A DNA stretch of 64,000 bases, taken from contig OX104112.1 in NCBI GenBank assembly GCA_944474755.1, positions 88,115,756 to 88,179,755 on the forward strand, in the 5' to 3' direction. This stretch comes from Limnoperna fortunei (lineage: Eukaryota > Mollusca > Bivalvia > Mytilida > Modiolidae). The notes beneath the pieces are model-generated. The model saw only the letters and a program-made list of their open reading frames with translations. It did no database searches and was not told the origin of the DNA. A program made the position numbers and the translations under genes. Numbering within the stretch: the first letter of the stretch is position 1; the number at the start of each line of letters is the position of its first letter. Below are positions 21,326 through 35,173 of this stretch, in pieces.

Positions 21326-21919
21326 TATTAAAGTCGATTTTATTATCTACCAATGAGTTTTTGATTGTTCAAAGCAACGCAAGTTCACCTTTCTTGACAA
21401 GTGTAAAACATGACTAAAGAAATTACTTTAAAGGAAACATGAATTTGCATGAATTTAATGCTACTTAATTCAACCGTTGCCGTCCTTAGCTCAGTTATTT
21501 TTTTGTGCAAACCATGCCAGATTCCGAATAGACTACCATGTATATAGAGATATATTTATTCACTGTGATATTTCAGTGGATGTCATTTCTGAATATCATT
21601 TAATAGGGACTATTGCATTACAATATGAGTAGTTTTGGAGGTTAGAAGGCACCTGATATCAATCAGGATTTATGCACTTTTTGATAATTGTTTTTTGTCA
21701 TTTTTGTTAAACTATTTTTAGCGCAGGGAGAAGTTGACAAAGTCGATTGTTTACAAGTAACAGTGTAATTTATATTGTACAGAATATATGTTATGGTCAG
21801 TAATTCATTAAATAATGAAATTCAGAAGTGCTTATATTTTGTTGCATTTGATGATGATATATCTGGTCAATTTTGTTTGTAACGTCATGTGTATTGGTCA
21901 TTATATTAATACCTTTTAG
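21326..21919. other. AT-rich sequence before an Ig-like exon
   Basis: No feature recognised except a polypyrimidine-type approach (TATTAATACCTTTTAG) to the exon that follows. Confidence 0.35.
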
Positions 21920-22125
21920 CTCCTCTTGTTGCTAATGCTCCCATAACAAGTTATACTCCCATATACGGAAATTATTTTACTCTGAATTATGTTGTAAAAT
22001 CAGAGATTGCTACTTCCATCACATGGATTGAAAATAATATACCCATTACCATTTTTATAGCTGGAATCGTAACTTTTAGTGTAGGAGTGGTTGCTTTATT
22101 GCAAAGGCAGTTGTGTTTTACATAA
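21920..22125 (+). pseudogene. Ig-like exon with hydrophobic end
   Basis: Follows the acceptor ACCTTTTAG and stays open for about 68 codons. PLVANAPITSYTPIYGNYF and VVKSEIATSITW fit Ig strands A to C; the B-strand Cys position is Tyr (TLNY), one base change from Cys, while the C-strand Trp is kept. It ends with NNIPIT, then IFIAGIVTFSVGVVALLQRQ, a hydrophobic run that could be a membrane segment or a shifted Ig core. A stop follows directly. Function would be recognition or adhesion; identity beyond Ig-like is unknown. Confidence 0.5.
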
Positions 22126-22496
22126 GATGTAAGTTGAATTAATAAACTAATAATAGATAAGTCTTTCGTGCATATATAACTTTTAACATGTAGCAGTGCA
22201 ATGCATTCAGGCTGTTGTAACATAGAAAAAACGTTGGCAGACATGACAATATTGTTCTTAATTAAAATATTAACTATATTTTAGTTTATGTTAAGGTTCA
22301 TTTTTGGTTTATCAGATTTAAATCGATTACATAGACTTTTGGGTACAATGTGCCTATAGTTTCAATATTTTGTTACTTGTAGGTTTATACAGAAAACGGA
22401 ATAGGTACTATTGTAGGAGTTAACACAATCCTTCTCCTAACAGTTTGACCTAAAAATTTAGTATCAGACGCGATAATGAATATCATTTAATTTCAG

Positions 22497-22797
22497 CAGA
22501 CGTGAGAAAAGTTTCTTTGATGAGTTATGTGATACACCAAAACATCAAGGTCACTCACTTATCTAACATTGCGATGTCAAATATCTTTTTGAAAATTTTG
22601 ACACCTTAAATGGTCCCAAACTAAACATAAAAATTATAGATACGTTTTCAAGTTCTGTAAAACAGTGCTTTCTCAATAAAAATAAATTTAGCGTCCAGTC
22701 TTTGAGGCCAGATATCGTATTAGAAACTTCTTTTATATTTATAGAACAGTTCTCTGAATTCGTATCAAGATCCAATTGCGAAATTAGATTCCGCTAA
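22497..22797 (+). pseudogene. Exon-like open frame after the Ig locus
   Basis: Directly after TTTAATTTCAG a frame of 100 codons runs to TAA at 22,795 with one internal TAA (22,564). It begins RREKSFFDELCDTPKHQGHS and later has FENFDTLNGPKLNIKIIDTF and SVQSLRPDIVLETSF. It lacks a Met start. The length in such AT-rich DNA and the good acceptor suggest an old exon, maybe the intracellular part of the preceding Ig-like gene. I do not recognise the domain. Confidence 0.4.
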
Positions 22798-25700
22798 TGA
22801 TTCGATATGCTGCACGGACAAGAGGTTTTTCCCACTCAAATGCTTTATTATAAAATAGAAACCGATGTTCACTGTTTTTTAATTGGTTGATGAAGCCAGT
22901 TTGCGTTTTCAACTTTATTTTTTATGAGAAAATAGGAAAAGGCGCGAATACGCACAAAAACGCGAATATGCGAAATGATTTGCCTTTCTCATTATCGCAA
23001 TATTGGTTTTGCATATTCGCATTTTATCCTTCCGATAAGTGTTTCTAACATGCATAGCTTAATTTGCTAACTTTTTAGTTTGTAAATGAGTGATCGATTT
23101 GTCATGTTTTGTGTTCATTTCAGATTCAGCTGATGGTAATTTCAGGTGATAAAATAAAAAATAACCAATAAAAAACTTTCAAAATAAAGTAGAGTGTTAG
23201 ATGTCTTGTTTTCGCGTTTTTACTTATAAACTATCAAAGTTGAAAACGTGAAACGACCGCGTTATATTTTTTAAAAACTTTTAAAATTATGTTTAGGTAG
23301 TGAAACAGTTTTAAAATAATTTTGTTTACATGTTTATTCCTTTTATTTCCCATTTACCTTTTACTTGTATTTGCGTTTATTCATGTATTCTGATACATTC
23401 TTGAACATCTTCAAGATATAAAAAACACCATATTTAACGTACATTTATATAACACAGTGCACAAAACTAAAACTATGCGACAGTGGGTTTTTTATATTTT
23501 ATATTTTTGCAAGGATGAAGTTTAATATCACATATATCTCATTAATATAATAGAGTGATGATTTTAAAAAATAAGCGTATTTTAATCACAGTTTAACATG
23601 TATATGTTTATTATATAAACATTCGCGTTATCCTGCTTAACCCCTTGACTCTTGCCTTTTGGCAAATGGTATGCTTTATAACTGTATGATTATTACATAT
23701 CGGTTAAAAATACTTAAATATCACACGATAGCACGATAGCACATATTTATTTATTTTTTCGTTCGAGTTTCATTTTGAAAAACTAAAGATATATCCACTT
23801 GATCAGATCCTTAGTTGTATAGTAAGCGATTTTGTATGTGTACATGATTTGACTAGCATCAGAAGGTACAAAATCTCAAATAAACCGGACAAATAACTCT
23901 ATTGTTAGAAACACTACAAATTAATATCTGAAACATGACTCGGAAAAACATGTAGCAAACCAACTATCAATTATGAACCGCCTAATGTAGCATAGATCTT
24001 TGAGATTCGTAAGAATAAATTTTCTTTTTTTAAACAAAGTTTTTGCAGATTATTTCTTTGTTTTTTTGATATTGATACGATATTTTTTGCTGCATAGAAG
24101 AGATAACTCAGTGTGTATTGGTTTATTTCATTACCAGTAGAATTTGTTTTCAGCAATCGTAATGTTGCATAAAATTAGCATAGATATTTATGTGTAAGGA
24201 ATTGTTTGTTTTGTTTTTTTTAAGTGTTGCGTTTTTTAGACTTTTTCGTGCATTCCTACATTTGCATAATTAATTCATTTGCCTTTTACTGTTTAAAGAT
24301 ATGTATGTTATGTAAGCTACTTCAACAATTTGATGTTCTGATTAACTACATTTTCTATTAAGATAAATAAGGACTTAATCAAACAATAAACATTACCGGA
24401 TATCATACACTTAACATTTGTTTCATCATTTTGGTGTATAAACATGTGCAGTTTAAAGGGATCTACTTTATGTAAAAAATATTCCTTATGGGATAATCTT
24501 TTCAGACTTTGGTGTAGTTATTTATTTTGTTTGATCTTGTGTTCAATATTTAAGCAGCATAACAGCTAACAGATGCATGTTTGTAGTCTTTATACATGAA
24601 TCAATATTCACAAGTTTTATGCCAGAATGTCTTTACTTGGATCACGCAATAATTTTTATAAAGCGACTTCAAGAGAGAATTATCAGGCGCATGCCGAATG
24701 TTTATAAGTATGGTTTTTGATTTTATTTTTGATCTACATATGTCAACGCTATCGGTCTGATCTGGTAATATTTTTAGGGAAGGTTTACAGCGAACGATAT
24801 ATACTTAATTGATATTTTGTGGCGGTCAACCCTTCTGCAACAAACACAAAGAAACATTTGTATACACATTTAAAAGTCTAAGTACAGTATGCGTATTGCT
24901 AATTAAACTGCATTTTTCTAACAGATGCTGTTTTTGTTTTACTGAAATACAAGATGGTAGATACAAAGGAGTGAAAACAACTAGGTATTTACATGACATT
25001 GCTGTACGAATTCCAACTTTAACTTAATATGCGAGATCCAATACTTTCAAACAAGGTACCAAAAACCTCTATTTAGTATTTACACAACCTCACACAAAAA
25101 ATACATTCATACATACATCCACACACGAGTGGTTTATTAATGCCATCGTTCAAATCCGTAGTGTCAATAAGTGAGAAGTAATTAAAAATGTGTTAAAAAA
25201 GAATCAATATGGATTTTATTGCAAAACAAAACCATTACACTTTTTAAATACTGGGGCCAATATTACTGTAACGAAAAGAAAAAAAGCAAAAAGCTATAGT
25301 AGTATACATCTTGACAATAAAAATAATAGAATAGCGGTTATTTCACTCATTCAATTACTGTATTTCCATACTTATATTAGAAATTAATAGTATATTATTT
25401 TAAATCTCTAAACATGTTATTTTTGGGGAGAGGGCGGGGTAATCTGTACACTTTTTCAATACACAAAAAGTAAAAAGCCTGAATTTTCTGATTTCCCTGT
25501 AATGATCTAATGCTATCAAACATCATAATTATAATTTTAAAGAAGTATTGTTATGCTGCCTTTGTTTTTTCGAGGTTAAGAACTAACACATCTGTAAATG
25601 ATAAATTCAACGTTAACTTTGTAACGTTGATTCGTTTGTTGTGGATCACCATACTTATACTATAATAATGTTATCTAATTGGATTATTTCTTTATCTCAT

Positions 25701-26829
25701 AAGCACTAATAATATCAGAGAGACATACTAAAGGCTCCACATATACAACACAAATGATAACAATAAAACAACACACATCAAAACCAAAATCATACATGAA
25801 GTAAACTATACCACGTGATATTATTACTAAAGGATTCAAAAAATTTAATAGATAACAATTAAACAAAGAAAACAATTGTTAGTCATACACGTATCGCCTG
25901 GTAAAATACCCGAGAGTGTATATACATGTACCTCTCAATATACTGAAAAATACAAAATCAATATCGATGTAGTAATTTACGAATAGGTAAGCATTATAGT
26001 GTATTTACAAAAGCAAAATAAAAAAAGAAAATCCGCCGGGCCAAAATCATAATGGAACTTTTTGAAAGCGTCTTCTCATTCTATTACACAACCTTTGTCC
26101 ATAAACACCTCGTATTTTTACAATTTGAAATCCTGCAAAGAGAACATCAGCCCATAAGAATGTTCAAAGTTGAGCTACCGAAATTGCCTGAATTCAATGA
26201 GTTTTTATATGGAGATCGACTAAAAATGTAAAATATCAACCATAAGACACAGTAAAAAAACGACGGGATATGTTCGTCGTCTCTTTAAGTAACCTTAGGT
26301 ATACATAGCAACTCTTCTCTGTCTACTCTAAGCAATGGATGATACCAAAAGGTGACATATTATAAATAGTAAAACCTAGTTAAGATAAAAGTGGAACTAA
26401 GAAACCATGTGTGAACCAAACTTATCATAAATACCTTATGTATTAAACACTAAAGAAAAAATATATTAGAGCACAGACAAGAAAACGTTTAGTGTGAACA
26501 AGAAGTAAAATTATCCAACGTTATTAACTACATGTAACTTTTTTTAAAATGCCAGAATATATGCTAAATTACTTCTCTTTATGAGCATACAATTCAACAA
26601 GATTTTGAGATAAATTAAGAAGACTTTTATTTTAAGAAAAAGTTGTCTTCTTAATTGTAGGGCGAGCCAACTGAATACAATTATGTTAAGAAGGTTAATA
26701 GACCTCTCATGCATCGCCCATGCTAAGTTTGGTCTAACTATGGTCATCATAAGTTTATAGGAAAATGATGTTCCTTTTCAAAAATATTTTTCAAAATTAT
26801 TCATAAAAATAATGAATTATTATAATACT
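22798..26829. other. 4-kb AT-rich stretch without recognisable genes
   Basis: Short AT-driven frames only. A small inverted repeat (GCGAATATGC ... GCATATTCGC) is at about 22,960-23,020. A segment at 26,070-26,180 (TATTACACAACCTTTGTCCA) recurs at 26,995-27,085. One short exon-like frame after TTTCTAACAG at 24,922 has no recognisable domain. Confidence 0.45.
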
Positions 26830-27230
26830 CCGCAGCAAGGGGATGTATAGTGATGGATTGATAAACTTTCTCTTATCTCGTTAAACTCATCCTACAACCC
26901 TGAATGAAACTTGATGAAACTTACACAGAGTCTCTGTCACATAGTGTCATTGTGAACCTGATATTAAACAATTTGATCGGAATGATATTTAGGGTTGCTA
27001 TTACACAACCTCTGTCCATACACACATCGTATTTTAAAATTTGCAATCTTGCAGAGAAAAACAGCCAATAAGAATGTTCAAAGTTGGTCAACAAAAATGG
27101 TCTATTTTCAATGTTACGTGGACTTTGTCTTTGACATAAGGGAAACTGGGGTATTAAGTAGTGAACATTTCTTAGTTTTTCTAGCCTTCATTTTTAACGC
27201 AATTTTTGTAATATTAATATAACACGTTAT
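26830..27230 (+). repeat. GTCCGTC-family repeat relative, copy 2
   Basis: Contains CTCATCCTACAACCCTGAAT, CAGAGTCTCTGTCACATAGT and GGTATTAAGTAGTGAACAT, matching 6.12-6.31 kb. This is the left edge of the second copy of the large duplication. Confidence 0.6.
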
Positions 27231-27829
27231 TATCAATAAATTGTTATATGAACATCCATAATATTTGTTGGAGTCGGTGGTGCATTACTGTCATAGTAAA
27301 ATGTAACCTAGGTGACCTCATGAAATACCTGTCAGATATTTTTTAATAGTGGAATAGGTTTAAGGCATCATATTTATTCATAATTAATATCTTTCTGCTA
27401 GGTGCCTTACAAACAAGGAATTTGTTCTGACAGAAAAGTTGTTTGCTTTCCGAAGACTTTTACGTATCCTGATTAATTAATTAATCATTTATGGAATAAC
27501 ATAAAGAGCTACGCAATAAGATACCAAGCTGTACATTGAGCTTCGTGCAACCTAATCATTTACAGCAGATACAGAAAATTGTAGTTTTTATGTCCCACAA
27601 TCGACAGATAGAACATCTAGCTTTTCAGTCTGTTTGCTCGTTCTACTGTTCATTCTTCCTACCCACCTCATGTCTACCTTTGTGTTATTTGTATGAAGAT
27701 GACTTCCATTAACATGGTTCACAGTTTTAACATGCCGAGATCTCTTATTGCGCCAAATATTTCATAGTTAAGTGAACTTCGAAAAAGAGAATGATCGTTT
27801 TAATAATAATGTTTTCAAATCTAGCGCAT
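27231..27829. other. AT-rich intergenic sequence
   Basis: Nothing recognised. Confidence 0.4.
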
Positions 27830-28780
27830 TTTATACATTTATTTTATTTAGGTACAAATTAACTTCCCAAGTAAAGTTTTCACCATTTACCAACAGGGAC
27901 TTTTGGTCAAGATACATACACAGTAATTTGTCGTTATTCCAGCACATACTGACACCATGCAGGGAGGGTCAACAGTGCCCGACACACGGAGCACTCCAGC
28001 GCTTACCTAGGTGGATAATGGAGGCCCTCTCTTTGGGAGGAGGAGTTGTGACGTCATAATACGGATATCGTGGCCACGGAGCTTATTTAGAGAGTATTGA
28101 TGCCGGTACAAAAGGCTACATTATTCACCCTACGTTTACGTATACGTTTACAGTAGCAGTCGAAATTGTGTTCCCTTTGTCCAATTCCATCCCCTTTTCC
28201 TTTGAATTTAAGTTTTTTGACTTAATCTTGAATATAGCTAAAATGCTGCTCGCTGGACGTAAAGCGCATATCAAATCAATCGAACTTTTAATTTATAATG
28301 TTTAAGTCTTAACGTTTAACAGTATTAAGGTAGTTTGTCGTGCATGCATGTTGCAAAACATGTTATTGTTATTGGGAGTACCTTGCGTTTGTTCCATCTG
28401 TGTTATAACTCTGCACCTAGTAAAAGAAGATAAATAGAATGAGAAATTTTTGGTATAAGGCAAAGCAAATAAAAATAATAAAGCAACAGTAAAGTATCTT
28501 TTTCAGAACTTTAGTATTTGCTGCCCAGTGGAAATGATAATTAATTTGAATAATAACACTAAATTAATAAGACATATTGATGGCACGTTATGGTAATATA
28601 TTCAATAGTGTTTTAAAGTGTATTTTGTCAAACGTACCTTGAACGGTTGAAAGAATTTCGTGACCATAAATTTCTCATCATGAAAATAGCGGATAGAAAA
28701 TCATGGCCGATTAGCCATGCTTGAATCGAAAAACACAGGATTCTGTCATATTAGAATTGTAATAAGTCCTTTTGGGTATC
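27830..28780 (+). repeat. Dispersed repeat copy 4 plus flank shared with 8.24-9.18 kb
   Basis: The first part matches the repeat at 4.9-5.25 kb (TTATTTAGGTACAAATTAAC, TTCCAGCACATACT) and ends AGCTAAAATGCTGCTCGCTG then GACGTAAAGC. The second part matches 8.68-9.18 kb (AACATGTTATTGTTATT, AAAGAAGATAAATAGAAT). Homology past the repeat supports a segmental duplication. Confidence 0.75.
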
Positions 28781-28899
28781 GCTCGGTAAAAAATAATTAA
28801 GAAATAGATTATTGCGAGCGGGCTCTACGCGAATTAGAACAAATGTGGTCATTCGTAAAACTTGCCTAGAATTGTGATGTGAAATGTATACAAATGTCG

Positions 28900-31482
28900 A
28901 GAAGTAATACATATGGTTGTATCTACACTTAAATTAATGTAATAAGTTTATCTAAATTAAAAAGCTTGTAAAGGCAGAACAATTGAACGTTAACATTTTA
29001 TATTTCAAGTCATCGAATCATTTTCACATTAATTATAGTACACTTAATATGAATTTCATTCATGTATCGAGAGTCTGCGGCATATAGAGTGAATGGTTAT
29101 AACAGTCATTATGACGTCAAAAACTACTTCCGACTAAAGTGCATCTTGTGTCACATATATATATATATAATAAAAGGCTTTGTACCACCCAAGTTGTATC
29201 AGTCCCTTATTTTTCAGAATTTGTTTGTTTGCTTGTTTGTCAGCTAAATCATGGCGTACAGTTGTTATTCGGGGAGTAAGCCTGAGTACCTGGAGAGAAC
29301 CCCAATCTGCGGTAGGAAAACTGGTAATCCTTGTCAATTAGGATTTGAGTACAGTACACCTATAAATGCATCTGTTTACCTTTCTTAAATTAAAATGTAA
29401 TAGTAATTAAAGAGTACAGTATCAAATGTACATAAAATGTACACTTTTCCTTTAAGACGATCCATTCAAAGAACTTAACAGAAGGCATTCATTATATCGA
29501 ACACGGTAAGTTATTATAAAGGAATAATAATTATAGAACAGTTACTACAAATAAGTATTTATTGATTTAAAATCTATAAGAAACAATATTATTAGACCAA
29601 CCAGTATCTTTTTCTGTGAAAAGCGGAACCGTGTAAAGAAACTAATTAAGATCAATGAAAAATGTTTCTGATTACAGGAGTTTAAATATATGATTTCTTC
29701 TTTTGTCAGAGTAGACAATCCTGTTTAACACAATGAGAATAGAACAGAACAATTTTATTTTTACATTTGTTTCCTCAAAGACTATCTAGAAAAGTATAGG
29801 TCAAAGTCCAGGTTCCAAATATTACTTATCAGAGCTTGTGTTTCTTTATGCACGACGAATCCCCAAATCAAGTGTTATGGAAACACAGTTGGTGTGTAAA
29901 TAAAGTTTAACGAAATGAATGTGGTACTTCCTGACAGAAATACGTTGATCACTCAAATCATAGCGATGACATTTTAATATAAATGTAATAATTTCTAAAT
30001 ATTTTTATATGTTATCAAATATTCATAATAATACTGTACATCTACTACTACCCCTTTTCACTTACTTGTTTAAAAATTCACTATGCAAAATTTCCAAAAC
30101 ATAAGGGAGGTTGTTTATAAAAGCATTGAAGATATTAAAATGCATGCGCAACTAAACATTGAAACGATAAATCAAATGAACAACTACACAATATGATATT
30201 AAACAGTACATTTTGGGATTTTTTTTCACTACGTTAATTTTAATCCGTCTAATTTTAAATTTTGAATTTTCACGTTTCCAAGATGAATATAAAGTAACCG
30301 CCATGAAAATCAAAACCCTTATAACGACACATTATTGATATGCTCAGATTCTTCAAAATGAATATAATATCAGAGGCACTTAAATAAACTATACAAATAC
30401 TTGAGCAGCTTATTGTTGATTGTTCGATTTTCAGTCTCAATTTTTGTTTTGAAAACTGCACACTTATTTTTAAACAATTTTTAATCGTACTGATTTCCAG
30501 TTATAAGACTAACACAAAACGATACTGCAAACGATAACCTTACTCAGCCAAACACAGAAGTGTACAATGTTCTTAAAAACTAACCACTTGAAGCAACTTT
30601 TGTAATAAAATTTAAAACAAACCCAACAAGTGTATTAGCAAAAAAACCTGAAATGTTCCTTTCAATGCAAGATCCATCGATGTATGGTTTTTATATGTTC
30701 TATATGTTGTCCCTTTTTATATATAATTTTATTGAATTTATAAAACATCCATACCTCCAGAAATTATGATCCAAGCTGATACACATTTACATATAAGTCT
30801 TTTAATAAGACATTTTCCGTATAATTTTATTTTGAACAACAATAAGTTTATTAAATACATCCTTTTCCAAACAGCCCAGGTGTTCCAGGGATAAACCAAT
30901 CCTGGGAGCTCCTGTTCTATATAGATCCTCATTTCCATTGAAAATAAAAAAGGAGGACATGTGTTACTAAAGTGTATGTTTGGTCTAGTTAAGCGTGTTC
31001 GAAGGATTTTTCCGCGGACTGTTTTTGTAAGTTATGCTTGACTACCTCCGTGTTGATATAAGGAACATAAATCAAAACTTGTCACGTGTAACATATAAGT
31101 TACAACTTTGAATAATAATTCCTTTTCTTTAATCACTTGTCCACCATTTTTTATGCCCTTTTATCTTGGCTACAGATTTCATTGGTTCTTATCATTAAAT
31201 TACTTTATACTTTACTTGATTTGTCGTCTGCAACTCTCTTTAGCCATGTTAAATTGTTTTGCTCGGCGTCATCACGTGACATTAGAATTTACCTCAAATT
31301 TATTTGACAGTCGAGTGGAGAGTTGTTTTTTATTAAAAAATCGCAAAAAAGTTTATCATATTCGAAATAACCATTACTTGTAAGAAGCTTTGAACTTTAT
31401 TAATTTGTAATTTACCTAGTTAAATGTAAATAAACACTGCATATATTTAAAATGACAAATAAGTAAAATAATCCTTTTTTTG
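28900..31482 (+). repeat. 4.8-kb array, unit 0 (partial, diverged)
   Basis: Aligns with 34.0-36.2 kb of unit 1 but with many substitutions and gaps, for example GAACGTTAACATTTTATAT, AAAAGGCTTTGTACCACCCA, AGTAACCGCCATGAAAAT. It lacks the less AT-rich island present at 35.06-35.60 kb in unit 1, carries a SINE insertion (29.24-29.35 kb) and a stretch at 30.53-30.96 kb that matches 11.06-11.35 kb. It forms the older left end of the array. Confidence 0.8.
29240..29350 (-). repeat. SINE fragment in array unit 0
   Basis: On the minus strand: CAAATCCTAATTGACAAGGA, TTACCAGTTTTCCTACC, TCTCCAGGTACTCAGGC and ACTGTACGCCATGATTTAGC, the body and tail of the SINE family. It is absent from the other array units. 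Confidence 0.8.
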
Positions 31483-33059
31483 AACTGTCTTAGTCAAATT
31501 ATCAATGCACCTAAGTGTATCAGAGAAAGGAACATATGGTCTAAGAAATATATAAACTCAGAAAAAGTAACTTAAATAAAAATTAAATGCATAGGTGTTT
31601 CACCATATAGAGCCTCAAATTCTTGTGTACTACGTCATTTCAATAATCTTAGAAACACCTTACGTTATTATTTAATTCCGTATAAAAGAATGTTTTGTAT
31701 TCTTCATTTACAAATGCGTCTTTGACAAAAATTAACCCTTCGAAAACACCTTACCCCAGCATACATTAATCATTTTAAATGATTCATGCAAGCCTGATCG
31801 TGCTAAACACCTGCATATATCGTCAAAATACAACATTTTATTATACACAGTCAGAAATAATAACTATAACTAATAATAAAGTATCCAGAATATATTCATA
31901 AGACATTATAATTGTTGTATCAATATGAATATCTTTTATAACAGTTCTTCTTCGTATTAAGATTGCAAATATTTGTTGAAATTTAATTTTAAACCGAAGT
32001 TTGACTGTTTAAAGTATATTTAAGTTTCATGTTAATATTGGTTCAGGACTGGAAAATCAAATTGCTTTGTATCGAATTTAATTTCTTTTCGATGCTTCCA
32101 AATTATCCACTTTGCAATAATAAGGATTAAATTGAGCATCAAAATGAGATTGGTATTAGATTCATAAGCACCTTGTATCATATTTATGTCTTCAATAATA
32201 AATTACCCAAAATCATTCAAATTTACCAAGTAGGTCTGAACATCAAAAGCAATTGTAAAGTTAGTGAGTTTGAGTCTCAAAATGAGTTTACAAAAATGAC
32301 ACAGCCCATTAACCGTAGGTAGATTGATTGATTTATTTATTATTGATTGTTGTTTTACGTCCAGCAAGCACATTAACTTTAAATAATCCCATACTATTAA
32401 GTTGATAGTCTGTATATAAATATTTTGGATTGATTATCATTGCGTGTGTTCTTTTTTACTCCAAGTTTTGTCAGCAGCCCTCAAATGAACAAATGGAATT
32501 CACAATTACAGTTTGTCTCTCAATAAAATTTTGCATTTGGTTTTGGTACAAGGTTTAACATTCTTTGAATATCCTTTGTTTTTAACTTAGCATTTACTGT
32601 AGGATTTTAATAAGGGTTTTAAAAAATCTACTACGTTTAGCATAAGGGGATATTTAACCGCGTATTTTTTAGTTCTTCACTACCTTGCAAAATTCGTATA
32701 TAGTTTGTTGGTATTGAGGCTTTTATTCTAGAATACTCTGACATTTAATACATATACATATATACAAATATATATTAGAAGTTAGAAAAATATCAAATCC
32801 CGTCATGGATTAAAACGTTATCAATCGGTATTTTTGTTTAAAAGAAAGAAATATAGATCCCCAAACGACATGATAAAAAATCTTAAAACAATATACTATT
32901 AGGAATACACAACTTTTTTGTAATGAAAACTGCTGTATTCGTATAAACATCTGTTAACATACAATTGATATTGAGAGAAATATTGAGACATATAATGTAT
33001 AGATTTAACGGCAAACCTATGCTCATATATTCGTTCATTAGTTTCAACTACGATATACT

Positions 33060-33272
33060 GTGCACAAAATCCAATCCCATGTTATAGAATCCGATATTGC
33101 TGCTGTAACTGTCCGGTTATCTAGACATAGTGTCGGGACTGCAGATTATGTGTTCCTTGTTCTGGCAGAACGTTGCAAGCTCAGCTGTTTTACCGAATTG
33201 CAGGATGTTACAGTGTCTGTCCGACCGGTCTTCACTGACAAATCCATAAACGACACCCAATTAGCAACATAA
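33060..33272 (+). other. 70-codon repeat-borne frame, unit 1
   Basis: The frame reads HVIESDIAAVTVRLSRHSVG and ends SVRPVFTDKSINDTQLAT. Equivalents occur at 37,827 and 42,641, and a frame-broken one near 11.6 kb. Unit 1 differs from the others at three codons, all changing the amino acid (G/R, V/E, T/P). There is a TTATAG acceptor-like site inside. No family recognised; probably not a working gene. Confidence 0.3.
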
Positions 33273-35173
33273 ATAACCATTTCTGAATTTCGCCTTAAAC
33301 AGTTGTTTAAATTTAAAAGGAAACCTCTAATTTAAATTGTGAATTTAATTTTTTGTGGTACATGTAAGCATTAAAATATCAAATATCACAAATGCCCCAT
33401 ATGTATTTTAATCAAAATTATTTAATTCATTGCAATGTAACTTTTTATTGTTAAAATTTCTCAAAACTTCAATTTACTTTTCTGCTTTGCATGCGCTTTT
33501 TGTTTCGGAAGGGGGGGGGTGATCAATTATATGCACATTTTTTTCTTTTATAACTAAATTTTCTAAAAACAGTGTGTGTTACACAATACACAAGGATTTA
33601 TCTCCAAAGATTACGATTACAAAAAAATATTCCTTGCACAACGGGAGAAAATCTTCGATAAAGAAGCACATTCTCTCCAGTTTTTTACATCTTACGTTCT
33701 TCCTTTTGTGATAAAGCACCTATAAATAAATGTTAAAAAAGGATGTAAACCGGTTATGAAAAGAAATGGTTTTTAATCAGTTTCTTTGAGGTTTAGTGTA
33801 ACAGGAAGGGTGTATTTCAAATAACAAATAAAGAACATACAAACACATAAACTAAAAAATATTAATCGCTGTAAATACGTACAAGAACAATTATTAAATT
33901 CAATTTTGTTACTCTGTAAAACGTAAACTGATACATTATCCATAGGTACAACTACCTGTATCACATTGTGTGAATTTTTATAACTATCGATAAGTATTGC
34001 AGGTAGTTGTATCTACGTCTAAATGTATGTAATAAGTTAATCTAATTAAAAAGCTTATATAGACAGAACCATTGACCGTTAACATTTTATATATAATGAG
34101 AGTCATCACCGCTGCCGCATATAGAGGGAATAGTTTTAACAGTCATAATGTCGTCAAAAAGTAGTTCCGACTTATGTACATTTTGTGTCACATATAAAGA
34201 TGATAAAAGGCTTTGTTCTACCCAAATTGTATCAATCCCTTACTTTTCAGATTTGGAAAAAAACATACTTAATTTTAGATAAATATCAGCAGACCAATAA
34301 TTCTGTTTAAAAGAATAATATTACTACATTAAAAAAATGTACCTGTTTACCTCACAAAAATTGAAATGTAATGGTAATTAGAGACCACAGTATCAAATGT
34401 ACCTAAAATATACACTTTTCCTTTAAGACTATTCATTCAGGAAGCATTCATTATATGGAGCACGGTAAGATTTTACTCTCCTTAGATGTTATAAAGGAAA
34501 TATGAAAATTATAAAACAGCAATAACAAGTATTTATTTCTTTGAATGCGTAGAAGAAAACATATTATAAAACCAGTATCTGTTAATCTGAAAAACAAAAC
34601 CTTGTGAAATATATACTGATTAAGATCAATGAAAATTGTTTCTTTTTACAGGAGTTTAAATATATGATTTCTTCTTCTGTCACAGTAGACAATCTGGTTT
34701 AACACAATGGGAATAAAACACAACACTTAAATTTTTTTCATTTGTTTTCTCTAAGACAATTTAGAAAAGTAAAGGTCAAAGTCTGGGTTCTAAATATTAC
34801 TTATAAGAACATGTGTCTCTTTATGCACGGTGAATCCTCAAGCCAAGTGTTATGGAAACACAATTGGTTTGTGTATAAAGTTCAACAAAATGAATGTGGT
34901 CCTTTCTGACAGAAATACGTTGTTCACTCAATTCATAGTGATGGGAATATAAATTGATTAATTCTTAAATATTTGGATGTGTTGTCAAAAATTCCCGAAA
35001 AAACTGTACATCCACTATTACCCTTTTTCACTATCTTGTGATTTTTTACTATACTAAATGTTACACCCCGCTGCGCTAGGTGTTTTCCTTGCATTTTTTT
35101 ATTATTCCATATTGTACCTTTGTTGTGTTAAAATCCAATTTAAAACATTTCGACACGATGACACGTTTATATT

